Shown here piece after piece: positions 23,400 to 33,690 of a stretch of 64,000 bases of DNA (position 1 is its first letter; every line of letters begins with the position of its first letter). The notes under the pieces were generated by a model that worked only from the letters and a program-made list of their open reading frames with translations, searched no databases and had not been told where the DNA came from. The stretch is taken from assembly GCF_964340395.1 (NCBI RefSeq), contig NC_135565.1, positions 11,980,742 to 12,044,741 of the forward strand, written 5' to 3'. The stretch is from Glandiceps talaboti (lineage: Eukaryota > Hemichordata > Enteropneusta > Spengelidae). A program made the position numbers and the translations under genes.

Positions 23400-23900
23400 G
23401 AGAAAACGCCGAATTTCCGAAATCCGGGAGGGTTTACCTTCAAGGAGACCTAATCCAAACACTGCACATACAAAATTGACATTCTACTCCATTTCTCAGA
23501 GGGTGATCTCAAAATTAAAAGTACCCTTTTTTTACGATTCCACGGACCTAGATGGCCGACGAAAAACACACCATCTTTTCACTTTTCAAACGACAAAGAA
23601 AAACAGGGGTAATTCTCTTACATGTAAATTTATCAAGCCAACTGTAAGATCATGTCCCTCTTGCAAATAAATAGTGGCCATTTTAAAGAAAACCAATTAC
23701 CATGGTAACCATAATCACTTTTTTTCTCTCCAAAATTAACCATAAAACATTAATTAAAAAATATTTGTTTGGAAAGAATTGCCTTGCTTTTGTCATCTAT
23801 GATAAAGTGTATGCTTTTTTTATATGATAAGTGAAAAAAATAATCATGAATATCTGTTACTGTGTTAAACAAAATCACAATATTATATGGATTATATAAT
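23400..23900. other. Noncoding stretch, no gene recognised
   Basis: No supported coding or RNA feature was seen; A/T homopolymers are frequent. Confidence 0.4.
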
Positions 23901-23907
23901 ATAAATA

Positions 23908-25099
23908 CAGGTAAAACCTCATTACAACGAATAACTTCGGACTGGGCAATTTTGTTCGTTATATCCGGATTTCGTTATAACCGTAGTGACACTTGGAGTG
24001 CCAGTCAATATGGCCGACATTGTACTGAGAGTACGTACTTATTACTCCCACTCGATTTTGAAACCAACATCACACTAGACACACAGGAATCACATATAGA
24101 CGCATTCAGTTGGAGAAAAATACATCAACAAAATGTACAATTTATTAATAAATATTAAAGTCGGTAACGGTACAGTTAGTTACACATAATGTAAATTGAA
24201 ATGAAAATTTTCTCACAGAGGAGTAAAACGGAGCGGAAATGATGTCAACGAAAGTACTGTGCACTGTATGAAATGGTCAGCGTTCATAAAGTCCTGAATA
24301 TCGCTTACTTCAAAAAGTCTGTAATCTTGGTTTGACGGCGACTGGAACACATTGCGCTAAACATTAGGTCTTCCATCTTGGATAGCTCTGTAAATACGGA
24401 TGGGTCAACATTTTTACGGGACTGCATGTAACATCGTAAGTTCAGTAAACACTGCATGGCTTCTGATGTTGTTGGGATCTTGTCAGCACAGGCAGCATTT
24501 GGGTCGGTGTTTTCTGAGTCTTCATCTTCACTGTTCGGCTCCTCATTGTGGTGTTGTACTGCTGATATAATGTCGTCATCTGTCAGAGTTTCTCGCGAGT
24601 TTACCACATCATCATCGGTTGCAACGAAATCTGAAAATGACAGTTCGGGTAAATCGAGGTGACGAGACAAACTTTCCCAGAGACATCCTACTTCATCGTC
24701 ACTTGTTTCTTCTTCGATTTCTATCGTGTTGTTTTCGGCTTCGGATGACGTGTGAACAAACTCTGCTTTCCGGAAACAATTTGCGATCGTTGTATCTTTG
24801 ACCTTCAACCAAGCAGAGTGTATCATATCAATAGCGTCTTTGACTGTGATGACAGGTAAACCTTCCCCTGAATCAAGAGACATTAGCATTTTCTGGACCA
24901 CTCGTTTACGATAATAAGTCTTCAAACTTCTAATCACACCTTGGTCCATCGGTTGTAGCTTTGACGTGGTATTGGGCTGCAGGAACACGAGCTTCGTTGA
25001 CTTGAGATTTTTAACGGCTGGGTGGGCGGGACAGTTGTCAACGAACATGAGAATTTTCTTTCTTTGGCGGGTGAATTTCTGATCTACCTGATGAATCCA
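23908..25099 (-). mobile_element. Tigger/pogo transposon: TIR side and transposase 3' exon
   Basis: The minus-strand exon 25099-24305 (acceptor ACAG before TGGATTCATCAG) encodes the C-terminal part of a pogo/Tigger DDE transposase, which cuts and pastes DNA at TA sites. VDNCPAHP carries the second catalytic Asp, and LQPNTTSKLQPMDQGVI carries the third. An acidic linker and the tail QTKITDFLK follow. The end at 23908 starts CAGGTAAAACCTC after TA and is followed by ATTACAACGAA/GTTATAACCG blocks typical of Tigger termini. The N-terminal CENPB-type DNA-binding region, the first catalytic Asp and the other terminus are not visible; a later insertion begins at 25200. The 265 codons read without stops, so decay is limited in this part. 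Confidence 0.85.
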
Positions 25100-25199
25100 C
25101 TGTGAGAATAAGTTACGTTAGAACGTTAGAATACTTGGGACGTCTGATCTAATTATCAGATAGTTGATGAAGTTTAGAACATTATTTAGATACGCCTAA

Positions 25200-25902
25200 G
25201 GGAGCATTCGTTTTTTACGGGGGGGGGGGGGGTCGGTCGGTGGAATTTGAGGTATGAATTAAATGTAAAAAGCACCCCCCCCCCCTAAAAATTACTTTTC
25301 TAAAATTTGACCCCACCCCCTAAATCCATCAATTGTAAAATGTGACCCCCCCTATAAAATTTTTTCACTTGATCTGTAGATACAGTTGACTACAGTGAAC
25401 TGAAGAGTCAAAGTGACTCGTCAGACTAACTTAGTAACTATCTCTTTTGTGTTCTTATCTATGTTTGTTAGTCCCCGCCGGCCGGGGCCACGTGGCGGCC
25501 ATTTTACGATTTTTATGGTGGAATTCACTCAGGTCAATTGTTTCTTTGATATGTTTGGTAAGTGGTCAAAAATTAATTTGAATGAGTTCTGTTGTTTTTA
25601 AAGAGTTTTAAAAGTGAGGTATGTCATTATATTGCCACAGTCTGAAAGTTTTATTTTTGTGATTCTGTTTTCTTTTTTTTTACTTGTTATCACCTGATCA
25701 GACAGAATAAAGACATGTTTGTATTCTGTTTTGTACATTTTTTTGTCAATTCTGTTGTTTTTAGCTATGATTCCATACAAATCAGTTGTAAAATTTGACC
25801 CCCCCCCCCCAAACCCATTGGATATAAAATTTGACCCCCCCCTAAAAACTGCTTTGTAAAAGTCAACCCCCCCCCCCCTCCCCGTAAAAAACGAATGCTC
25901 CC
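25200..25902. mobile_element. Harbinger-like non-autonomous element with G-tract TIRs
   Basis: The termini are perfect inverted repeats of 23 bp, beginning GGGAGCATTCG and ending in ACGGGG, after which each side runs into a long G (or C) tract. TAA flanks both sides (25197-25199 and 25903-25905). Ends starting with GGG and a 3-bp TAA duplication fit PIF/Harbinger. The interior repeats a TAAAATTTGACC block followed by C-tracts on the right half and lacks a transposase. The homopolymer tracts may vary between assemblies. Confidence 0.8.
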
Positions 25903-25908
25903 TAAGTC

Positions 25909-26130
25909 ATGCAGTTCAGCTTCGGCATTCATGAGCATTTGCACCCGAGTGAACATGGTGAGGAAGTAGTTGAAATCGTAGATGTAATCTGTGAGAAAGG
26001 GAAACCAGACGCAGCAGTTCTGGCACTACCTAGCATGGATACCCTGGCTCGTCAAGCTAACAACGAATGCGGCCAGCAGAACCGACCGATCTGATGGATT
26101 TTGAAGTATATTGTCAAGTTCAAGTATGTA
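25909..26130 (+). mobile_element. MULE transposase N-terminal (FLYWCH-distal) fragment
   Basis: The frame encodes HEHLHPSEHG, then LPSMDTLARQANN and QNRP, and after a frame change DLMDFEVYCQ. This order (H-x-H-x-HP, then a long helix, then RP-TDL-x-F) matches the region between the FLYWCH zinc finger and the catalytic core of animal Mutator-like transposases. The finger itself would lie upstream, where a Harbinger-like element now sits. The fragment is frameshifted. Confidence 0.6.
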
Positions 26131-26706
26131 ACAGTGTGGACTGTAATATTTTTGCATTCATCATATTCCTAATAGGACAAGGAAGAAACTAAGTGCTAAT
26201 CACCTTTAGGCAAAGAAAGGTGGATATACAAGAAAGAACTAGTAATAGAAGTAAATAATCACACATTTTGAAGTAAAATGTTTAGGGTTTGTGGTTTAAA
26301 ATTACTAGGGTCGGTCGGGTTATCGGAAATACTTGGTTTTTTTTTGTTAGGCCATACATCATCTTCATAGCGACATGCTCTTATGATTTCACCCAGGATA
26401 AAAAAAAAATTTTAAACTAGAACAAAGACAAATGGTTATTTTAGTACATAGTTATAATAAGTTCCGGTCCTATACTTAAATAAAATAATGTTGACCATTC
26501 TCGCAAACCAGAGCTGTTACTTAGGGACCGGCTCGTTAAGAACGGTAGCGTAAACGGTCGTGGTTTGCGACGATGAATGTTGACAGAAAACTGTACGCTT
26601 ATTCGTCTTCAGCTATGTATGCAAACACAAATTTAAAATTCTAATTGAATGCCTCCTTTCAAAGTCGGCTTTACACTTTATCACTGTTTCTTCCTTTTGC
26701 TTAGAT

Positions 26707-26894
26707 TTTATGTGTAAAGATGTGATACGTCGCCGTGCAGGAAAACGTCACACAGTTCTTGCAACACAAGACCAGCTGCAGTACGTGGCACAGGGACGAC
26801 GTTGGTATGCAGATGATACCTTCAAATTTGTAAAGAAACCCATCACCCAGTTTTACACTGTTACCTCAAAAGGAAGGGTAAAAGAAAGCAGGTA
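26707..26894 (+). mobile_element. MULE transposase core, first catalytic segment
   Basis: Encodes GRRWYADDTFKFVKKPITQFYTV, the signature around the first catalytic Asp (D-G/D-T-F) of Mutator-like transposases. It is followed by a possible donor AGCAGGTAAGAG at 26889-26900, so it may be one exon. Confidence 0.75.
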
Positions 26895-27269
26895 AGAGAC
26901 TGGTTTACGTTATTTTTATGTATGTTATTCACAAAAGTACGTGTTCTGCCTATACGTACGAGAACATTGTAACTTACTAGCATATAGCTAAAGGTAGTTG
27001 ATATAAACAACGTGCACGTAAATATGAAGTTATGAAATGATATATAAAAATAGTATACTAACAAGGTATAAAAAGCCACAATCACTTCTAGCAGTCCTAA
27101 ACGTATAAAAAATTTAGAGTTTACCTGAAAATGAGCAAAAAATATTTGCTGTCGTTGAAACAGACCGGTACGCATTTTGTGTAAATGTGTCTGTAGATGT
27201 ATATAATAAATACATGAGGAAAATGCAACAAGTTTCATAATTAAATTATAATGAGTTTTGATTTTTGTA

Positions 27270-27475
27270 TCTTTTATAGTTTCCCTTGTGCTTCGTGCTC
27301 ATTTCTGGCAAAAGTAGAGCTGACTATAGGGCAGTGCTAAATGCAGTGAAGTCCTTACTACCAGAAACGCCCCAGGTGAAGGAATTTATGGTGGACTTCG
27401 CGGTTGCTATCTGGCATGCCATTAGATATGTCTACTGTAGTGTTAACATTAAGTCAATAAGTGAAAGAAGATGAG
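27270..27475 (+). mobile_element. MULE transposase core, second catalytic segment
   Basis: The frame encodes VPLCFVLISGKSRADYRAVL and FMVDFAVAIWHAIRYVY. These correspond to the P-x-x-(F/Y)-x-L-M-x-x-(K/R)-x-x-x-x-Y block and to the second catalytic Asp in MxDFExA of MULE transposases. The frame starts after a T-rich tract and AG and ends at TGA. The zinc-binding C-x2-H segment and third acidic residue were not found, so the element is incomplete or continues in pieces I cannot recognise. Confidence 0.7.
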
Positions 27476-27520
27476 ATAGAATTTGGAAAGCGAAAGGTAG
27501 ACACCAAGTCTACGAAGATT

Positions 27521-27730
27521 CTGTAAATCATCAGATCTATAGTAGTAGATAAATAATATACTGTCACTTTTATAGTAAATCATCAGATCTATAGTAGTAG
27601 ATAAATAATGTACGATATACTGTCACATTTATAGAGTAAATCATCAGATGTATAGTAGTAGATAAAAGTGTACAATATACTGTCACTTTTATAGAGTAAA
27701 TCATCAGATCTATAGTAGTAGATAAATAAT
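27521..27730. repeat. 60-bp tandem satellite, left part
   Basis: About four units of 52-61 bp, each with TAAATCATCAGATCTATAG and GTAGTAGATAAATAATGTAC. The array is split by a 378-bp insertion and resumes at 28109. Confidence 0.85.
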
Positions 27731-27733
27731 TAA

Positions 27734-27874
27734 GCAATAAACCAACCCCTGGGGATGGTATACCAAGAGGTTTTGACCAGTGAACGAAATATATGCACGA
27801 GCGATAGCGAGTGCATATATTGAGTTCACTGGTCAAAACCGAGTGGTATACCATTCTCAGGGGTGGTTTATCGC
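27734..27874. mobile_element. Imperfect palindrome, about 65-bp arms
   Basis: The left half (AATAAACCAACCCCTGGGG) and right half (AGGGGTGGTTTATCGC) fold back around the centre near GAGCGATAGCGAG. Lies at the left end of the insertion that splits the 60-bp satellite. Confidence 0.75.
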
Positions 27875-27875
27875 T

Positions 27876-28108
27876 ATTATATTATACCAGTATATTGAAA
27901 ATATCAGAAACAAGATAAGACACAACATTTTCTGGTTTCATTTGCGCCCCATCCCTGCACGGACTACAACGTTTGTAGACGAACAGTGAACATCAAAATT
28001 TGGACGCGTGCCAACTGTGCATTATCGCTCATTTTAGACGCGCTAGTTCGATGTCTAGACCAATCAGATCTCTCAATTTGCGCCATCAATATACCGGTAT
28101 AATATAAT
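27876..28108. mobile_element. 233-bp MITE with 22-bp TIRs
   Basis: The terminal inverted repeats are 27876-27897 (ATTATATTATACCAGTATAT...) and 28087-28108, with one mismatch. No coding capacity. It adjoins the palindrome at 27734-27874; together they interrupt the satellite. Confidence 0.7.
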
Positions 28109-28385
28109 GTACAAAATACTGTCACTTTTTTTAGAGTAAATCATCAGATCTATAGTAGTAGATAAATAATGTACAACATACTATCACTTTTATAGTCAGT
28201 CATCAGATCTATAGTAGTAGATAACTAATGTACAATACACTGTCACTTTTTTAGAGTAAATCATCAGATCTATAGTAGTAGATAAAAATGTAGAATATAC
28301 TGTCACTTTTATAGAGTAAATTATCAGATGTATAGTAGTAGATAAATAATGTTATATATAATATCGCTTTTTAGACTAAATCAAA
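28109..28385. repeat. 60-bp tandem satellite, right part
   Basis: About four to five further diverged units of the same 60-bp repeat seen at 27521-27730. Confidence 0.85.
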
Positions 28386-28467
28386 CTTATACAAAAGTTG
28401 CTTTTATTATTCCTTGTTTTTGCTATTCATAATTGTTTACATTTCTTTTCATTATATATTTGCAGGT

Positions 28468-28691
28468 GGTGTACCAGGAAGAATGCCGACTTAAGTGTGT
28501 GCAGATGAAAATTGTTTGTTTAATGCAGCCTCTATGGCCGTGACTGGAAATGAGTCCATGACAGCTGAGATAAGAGTCCGTACATGCATTGATATGATTT
28601 TGCACAGAAGTATCAGACAGGCATTCCACTTGTATCACCGAACTACAGTGATGCCGTGCATGATTGTGCAGGAGACGAATGCTACTCTTTA
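28468..28691 (+). mobile_element. OTU-like domain fragment
   Basis: After a possible acceptor (TTTGCAG ending near 28465) the frame encodes ADENCLFNAASMAVTGNES followed by RVRTCIDMILH. D-x-N-C-L-F-N/H-A is the catalytic Cys motif of OTU-type cysteine proteases, and the following S-x-x-x-TG-x-E-x...LR-x-RT pattern is that of OTU-like domains carried by transposon-derived animal proteins. Here Gly of the usual DGNC is Glu. The fragment stops at TAG after about 65 codons, so the His-containing end is missing. It is on the same strand as the MULE fragments about 1 kb upstream and may belong to the same element. Confidence 0.55.
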
Positions 28692-28731
28692 GCCAGGACA
28701 TCATCAGTGCTGAAAACTAAAATTGTTTACA

Positions 28732-29180
28732 CACCACAGCTAAACATACAACATACAACCACATCATGCCTATATATGATAACACAAGATTGTTGGTGTT
28801 TTGCAGTTCGGGACTCGCTTGCTTGTGATATACCAAGACACGATCCTACTTGGTGTCATTTTAAATGTATGGGAATATGCTGTTCATAGTTTAGAGGCAA
28901 AGAGAATAAGAGTTAGCATATACCGGGCATGGTTATATTAAGTATATCCAGTCTTTACGTACAAAGGGTCTTTCAAAAACAGTGCACAAGAAAGGTTTTA
29001 CCCACATATTGTTTGGTAATGCTATCTGAATTCCAGAAGGCACCGTTGCATCAACATAGTTAAATAGTTGATATAAATTAATAGGGAGCAAGGAGAACCT
29101 CAGTTCAGTTGTGCTATAAAAAAAAGAAGAAAACAATTATTCCCCTCTAAGATTAATGAACAGCAGGCTAACAGAAGATC
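28732..29180. repeat. Direct duplication, unit 1
   Basis: Blocks CAACATACAACCACAT, GAGGCAAAGAGAATAAGA, ATTAAGTATATCCA, GAAAGGTTTTACC and CAACATAGTTAA recur in the same order at 29733-30120. The units are diverged and differ by indels. No protein is recognised in either. Confidence 0.75.
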
Positions 29181-29194
29181 TGCAAGAAGAGTTA

Positions 29195-29458
29195 TGGGGT
29201 TGTTGGTGACCAAGTGGTTATTGATATTGGGGTTCGAACCCCATTAAGGGTTCGATTAAATTTACCACGCTGTAAGTAAGAAGAGCGTCATTCAGTTTGA
29301 CTCTACCGAACAATGCAGGTTTTCTCCAGGTACTCCGGTTTCCTCCTGCATTAACACTGAACCCATGAGGGATGGCCCTCACTGGACTTCTTGGGCGACA
29401 AGTATTTACATACTTAAAGAACTAGCCAGTATAAATTTAAAAAAAATAAAAAATAAAG
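29195..29458. mobile_element. tRNA-derived SINE
   Basis: A box-A-like segment (TGGTGACCAAGTGG, 29203-29216) and a box B (GGTTCGAACC, 29231-29240) lie 14 nt apart, as in a tRNA-derived pol III promoter. A central segment with TTTTCTCCAGGTACTCCGG and TTTCCTCCTGCA follows, then an A-rich tail (29437-29458). The central segment resembles a SINE domain conserved widely among animals (possibly Nin-DC), from memory. It has inserted next to the end of duplication unit 1. No clear target duplication was found. Confidence 0.65.
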
Positions 29459-29732
29459 ATTATCATTAGTTGCATATGTTTGACTCTGTATGATGCTATA
29501 TATACAGATAGTGCCAATGTACACCATGTGAGTGGCAAACATATTGCACAGTAGTGAAGGACTGGCTGCAAGGGCTGTTGACTCTTTGAAAGTAAGGATT
29601 TGTCAACATTTATAGGAACCTGGCCCCAACATTGCAGGTTATGTCAAACACTGTACTTAGTAATGATGACATAAATAAGTCAATCCATGTGCTTTGGGAT
29701 TCAACAAAAATAAGAAGACACAAATACAGGTA

Positions 29733-30120
29733 ACCATGCAACATACAACCACATTATGCCTACACATATAACACCAGATTGATGGCGTTTGCAGTTTGCT
29801 CATGATATACCTAGACAAGATACTAGGTGGTTCATAGAGGCAAAGAGAATAAGAATTACCATATATAGTTATATTAAGTATATCCACAGTCTTTACTTAC
29901 AAATGGTCTTTCAAAAAACAGTGCACTAGAAAGGTTTTACCTACAATTGGTTGGGCCTAATGCCCTGTGAATTCCAAAAGGCGCAATAACATCAACATAG
30001 TTAATTAGTTGCAGATATAAGTTAATAGGGGGGCAAGGAGAACCGGTGATACGAAAGAAGAAAAGAATGATTCCCTCAAAAATTAATCAACAAAAAGATA
30101 ACAGAAAAAGATCTGTAAGA
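29733..30120. repeat. Direct duplication, unit 2
   Basis: Second copy of the 28732-29180 segment, lacking the SINE. Bases 30121-30470 to its right hold nothing that I recognise. Confidence 0.75.
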
Positions 30121-30476
30121 GCGAGCTGCATTTTTTCTGACACCGTATACAGAAAATGTGTATGAAAATATGAAAATGTGTATATGTACAGAAAATGTCA
30201 ATGTATTAAGGTCTGCGTGCGTGGCAAAACATACTGCAAACATCAGGAAGGGCGCTTTGTGCCAGGTTTGGCTGACAACAGTCGATTCATGCCAGAGACG
30301 AGAATACACAATGCACACGGACAGAACCCAACATAATAGCCCCCTCCGGGCAATGCCCATTGCAGGTTTAAAAAAAAGAGGTACAATTTCTTCAAGACAT
30401 ACATGTACTCATTTCACTCAATACATTATGCAAACAACATATTGTTGTGTTGGTGTGGATAAACACACCCAGTAAC

Positions 30477-30482
30477 TTTATT
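30477..30482 (-). promoter_or_regulatory. Poly(A) signal AATAAA for the IPK gene
   Basis: TTTATT on the plus strand reads AATAAA on the minus strand, about 140 nt past the IPK stop codon at 30618-30620. Confidence 0.55.
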
Positions 30483-30617
30483 GTATGGCCCAACAAGATG
30501 GTGGGGAAGGTCAATAAAATACATTTGGTCTTCTTGTCCATGATGGGCACCCTCACACATCGTTCAGCCTCTTCCATAGATAAAGCAGTTTTATTAGTGT
30601 CATAGGCTTCAATGACT

Positions 30618-30962
30618 TTAATGAGCATACTTATATATTATTTGAGTTCCAGCGTCATTCAGTATGTTGCCATCACAACAAGCACCATGGCCAGATTTTG
30701 AATCAATTTTGCAAATAAATACTGGTGTTCTTCCTTTACTTCTTGTTACTATGGCAACAGCTGTTTTAAGTTTGAAGGCAATGCCTCCTGTGACGTCATG
30801 CTGTGAAAATGATGTTGCTATGGGAACAGTTATCTGTCCATCTTGATTGACATATATCTGGTGTAATAACTTGGCATCAACTTCACTTGGTGGTCTGTCA
30901 TGAATTCCATCCACATCAGTCAAGAAAACCACTCTCTTGGGGTTTAGTTTGTCACAGAGTTT
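30618..30962 (-). CDS. IPK: Isopentenyl phosphate kinase, last exon
   Basis: Isopentenyl phosphate kinase phosphorylates isopentenyl monophosphate to the diphosphate, feeding isoprenoid synthesis. This minus-strand exon starts in phase 0 after an acceptor (ATCACACAG) and encodes 114 residues to TAA. It contains KRVVFLTDVDGIHDRPP, the nucleotide-binding segment of the amino-acid-kinase fold, and SQHDVTGGIAFKLKTA, the conserved (D)VTGGM-x-x-K block with its Lys. The C-terminus runs to GTQI-x-Y, as in the family. It joins in frame to the exon at 31880-32041. The reading frame shows no stops or shifts. Confidence 0.85.
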   Translation of the reverse strand, partial: KLCDKLNPKRVVFLTDVDGIHDRPPSEVDAKLLHQIYVNQDGQITVPIATSFSQHDVTGGIAFKLKTAVAIVTRSKGRTPVFICKIDSKSGHGACCDGNILNDAGTQIIYKYAH

Positions 30963-31879
30963 CTGTGTGATAAATCAAACAACAAAAACACCATTCACAT
31001 CTAAACTCTCAAACATACATGTTCTAATAATATTCTGTAAAATTTGCATTTTTTTAAAGACTTACTTTCTCTCTTATTTTGCTGGAAAACAAAAACATGA
31101 AAATACCAAAGATTTATCAACTTTGAAGTTGCATCAGATTCTAAATAGGTATTTAAGTGAAATTTGAAAATGTTTGCCATATCCCATTAGCATTATAGAA
31201 AGACAAATTGTCTGTTTCAAACCTGATGAAAATCCGTCTACCACTTCCAGAGATATGGGACCAAAACTAAGCATAATTGGCAGCCATTTTGTTTTGAAAT
31301 GTGCCTTAATTTTATAAGAATTGTTGAGGAAAGGTAAAATGGAAACAGATTTTCTACAAATTTAAGATCTTGAAAATATAGTTGCCAAACCTTTTTATCC
31401 GTAACATGATGAGAGACACTCAATATACTACATTGTTTTTGCCATTGAGAAAGTAGTAGTCTTGTAAATCTCTCTGGTAAGTTATCAATATCAGACACAC
31501 ATGCTGGGTGACAAAATAAAACTTAACCATGCAATGTTAAATCATAATAAAGTTGATTTACGGCTGCTGGTTAAATGTGCTTTCCTTTATCATGATTGGT
31601 GAAACTAACAGAACATTATTCATGGAAAGATGGGACAGACAACCTCTTCAATGCGAGGAGGAAAATTTGCAATATTATGTAAACCATACTGGCAGTATTG
31701 TATGTTGTGACACATTCCATATTCTCTGTCTCTGTCTTTCTGTTGTACAATCATAAACCATAAGGATTTGATTGGATAATTCTTTTCTTCAAGACTAACT
31801 TTTTCAAAAGTTCCACCACAAAAAGTTTTGTCATCTAAGTGCCAATCCAAATCATCACTTCACCTTTCAGACAACTAAC

Positions 31880-32041
31880 CTCAATTATAGTATCTCCACT
31901 CAAAATAGTACTTCCCAAACTTTTATCAATCACACAGTCACCGTGCATTATGGGTATAAATCCATGTTCAAGAAGACTCTTCACTTCCTCAATACCACTG
32001 TCTATCACATGTCTGTTATCAGTTTTCCATCTTCCACATGG
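31880..32041 (-). CDS. IPK: Isopentenyl phosphate kinase, central exon
   Basis: A 162-nt exon, phase 0 at both ends, with acceptor TTGCCATAG preceded by a pyrimidine tract and donor GTTAGT. It encodes PCGRWKTDNRHVIDSGIEE, then LEHGFIPIMHGDCVID, then GSTILSGDTIIE. W-x-T-(D/N)-x-R, G-F-(I/V)-P-(V/I)-x-HGD and ILSGD are hallmarks of IPK; HGD and SGD help bind substrate and nucleotide in the amino-acid-kinase fold. The frame is clean, consistent with a functional gene. Confidence 0.85.
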
Positions 32042-32840
32042 CTATGGCAATTACAGAAAGGAAAACAAGGTGAAATTCCCATAGAAATGTACACTATCAT
32101 ATCAGATGCTCTGAAAGAAGTCATGAAAATTATTCTATCTGTGCAGAGCATGTTTTTGCTCTGTTATCTCCTTTGACAAGTTGATAAGACCATCAGCCAC
32201 AGACCCAATATCAAAATAATAATTTCATCCACCAGTAACTGTATAGAGTAATTTTCTTCCCATTTATTTTTGCACTTCGAACTCTGCTTGCAGAGATTAG
32301 GTGCGCTCTAAGTCTCTTTTATTATTATACATCTTGCATGACCCAAACCTTATTAATATACATCACTATATTGGAGACATTTTCCTTATCTCTGTATTTA
32401 CAGCTCCACTACAAGTTCCTACTTTTGTTACTATTGTACAGTAGTATGGTTGTGTAGTTTCAATATTAAAATACGCTTCATGAAATAGGGTACAAACTTA
32501 GTCGTTGTGGGGTGGTAAGGAAATGTTTGCCCTCTAGAGTGAAACACTCTGGTAGTTGAACACAAGAACTTGTCCTGAAAACCATATATTGCAGTATTGC
32601 TCACTACCAACCCACATTGAATGGTGTGAGATTTGCAGCTATTGGCAACTCTTCCAAAAGAAAATTCTTGGATCAAGTGGTTTTGTCCTTTGGTGAAGTA
32701 AACTTTACGACACTTGCCAAAAGGTAAGTGGTGAACAAAGTTAAAACCCTTAACACTATCTCTTTAATATGGGTAGGTATATTGGAAAAATTACAACAGT
32801 TGAAATTCTAGCATTAAAAAAATACACAAAAAGCACTCAC

Positions 32841-32900
32841 TGATAATGAAACTGCCAATATTCCTTGATTTACGAACTCTGAGGTGACAATATGGTTGAG
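32841..32900 (-). CDS. IPK: Isopentenyl phosphate kinase, 60-nt exon
   Basis: A short exon between acceptor TTTTTTACAG and donor GTGAGTGC, phase 0 at both ends, encodes exactly 20 codons beginning LNHIVTSEFVNQGI and ending AVSLS. In the family this continues T-R-x-S-V-T-K-L-N-x-x-V, and indeed the upstream exon ends SVTK and the next begins PCGRW. Splice phases and protein continuity support it despite its size. Confidence 0.8.
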
Positions 32901-33064
32901 CTGTAAAAAAACAATGTAAGACGAAGAAATAAAATAAAACGTTGTGGAGAAATAGCAACAACATAATTAACAATAACGTACATCTACAATACTTTTTTCA
33001 CAGCCTATACCATACATTGTTCCTACAGCATTTTCATTAATCAAGAGATAGAACGGTACATCAT

Positions 33065-33085
33065 ATTCCAGTTTTTTTTTTTTTG
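33065..33085. repeat. Oligo-T tract in an IPK intron
   Basis: T run in noncoding intron sequence. Confidence 0.6.
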
Positions 33086-33244
33086 GAAAGACAAAAGATT
33101 TTATAGGTTGGCCACTAGGAGTGCTATTTCAAATATAGAAACTCTATAAACAGAGAGGAAATCAATGCCTGCAGACTTTATGTACGCATGTACACAACAT
33201 GGAAGTGGTATCTGTCATATCAGCTTCGTCAGTAAATAGTCTGT

Positions 33245-33690
33245 AGCTTGAGGCAGAGGTGATTGAGGAAGGGTGTAGCTTGAGGCAGAGGTGATTGAGG
33301 AAGGGTGTAGCTTGAGGCAGAGGTGATTGAGGAAGGGTGTAGCTTGAGGCAGAGGTGATTGAGGAAGGGTGTAGCTTGAGGCAGAGGTGATTGAGGAAGG
33401 GTGTAGCTTGAGGCAGAGTTGAGTGAGGAAGGGTGTAGCTTGAGGCAGAGGTGATTGAGGAAGGGTGTAGCTTGAGGCTGAGTTGAGTGAGGAAGGGTGT
33501 AGCTTGAGGCAGAGGCGATTGAGGAAGGGTGTAGCTTGAGGCAGAGGTGAGTGAGGAAGGGTGTAGCTTGAGGCAGAGGTGAGTGAGGAAGGGTGTAGCT
33601 TGAGGCAGAGTTGATTGAGGAAGGGTGTAGCTTGAGGCAGTGGGGAGTGAGGAAGGGTGTCGCTTGAGGCAGAGGGGAATGAGGCACAGT
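33245..33690. repeat. 32-bp minisatellite, about 14 copies
   Basis: Tandem copies of AGCTTGAGGCAGAGGTGATT plus GAGGAAGGGTGT (32 bp) differ by a few substitutions. It lies in an intron of the minus-strand IPK gene. The unit length is not a multiple of three, so the long minus-strand P/S/L-rich frame through it is a repeat artefact. Confidence 0.95.

Noticed and set aside
27521-28385. Regularly spaced 60-bp repeats considered as a CRISPR array
   Set aside because: Units are tandem without unique spacers, and the surrounding DNA is eukaryotic.
29231-29240. Box-B-like GGTTCGAACC considered as a tRNA gene
   Set aside because: The flanks do not fold into a cloverleaf with paired acceptor stem, and a SINE body with an A-rich tail follows, so it is the head of a SINE.
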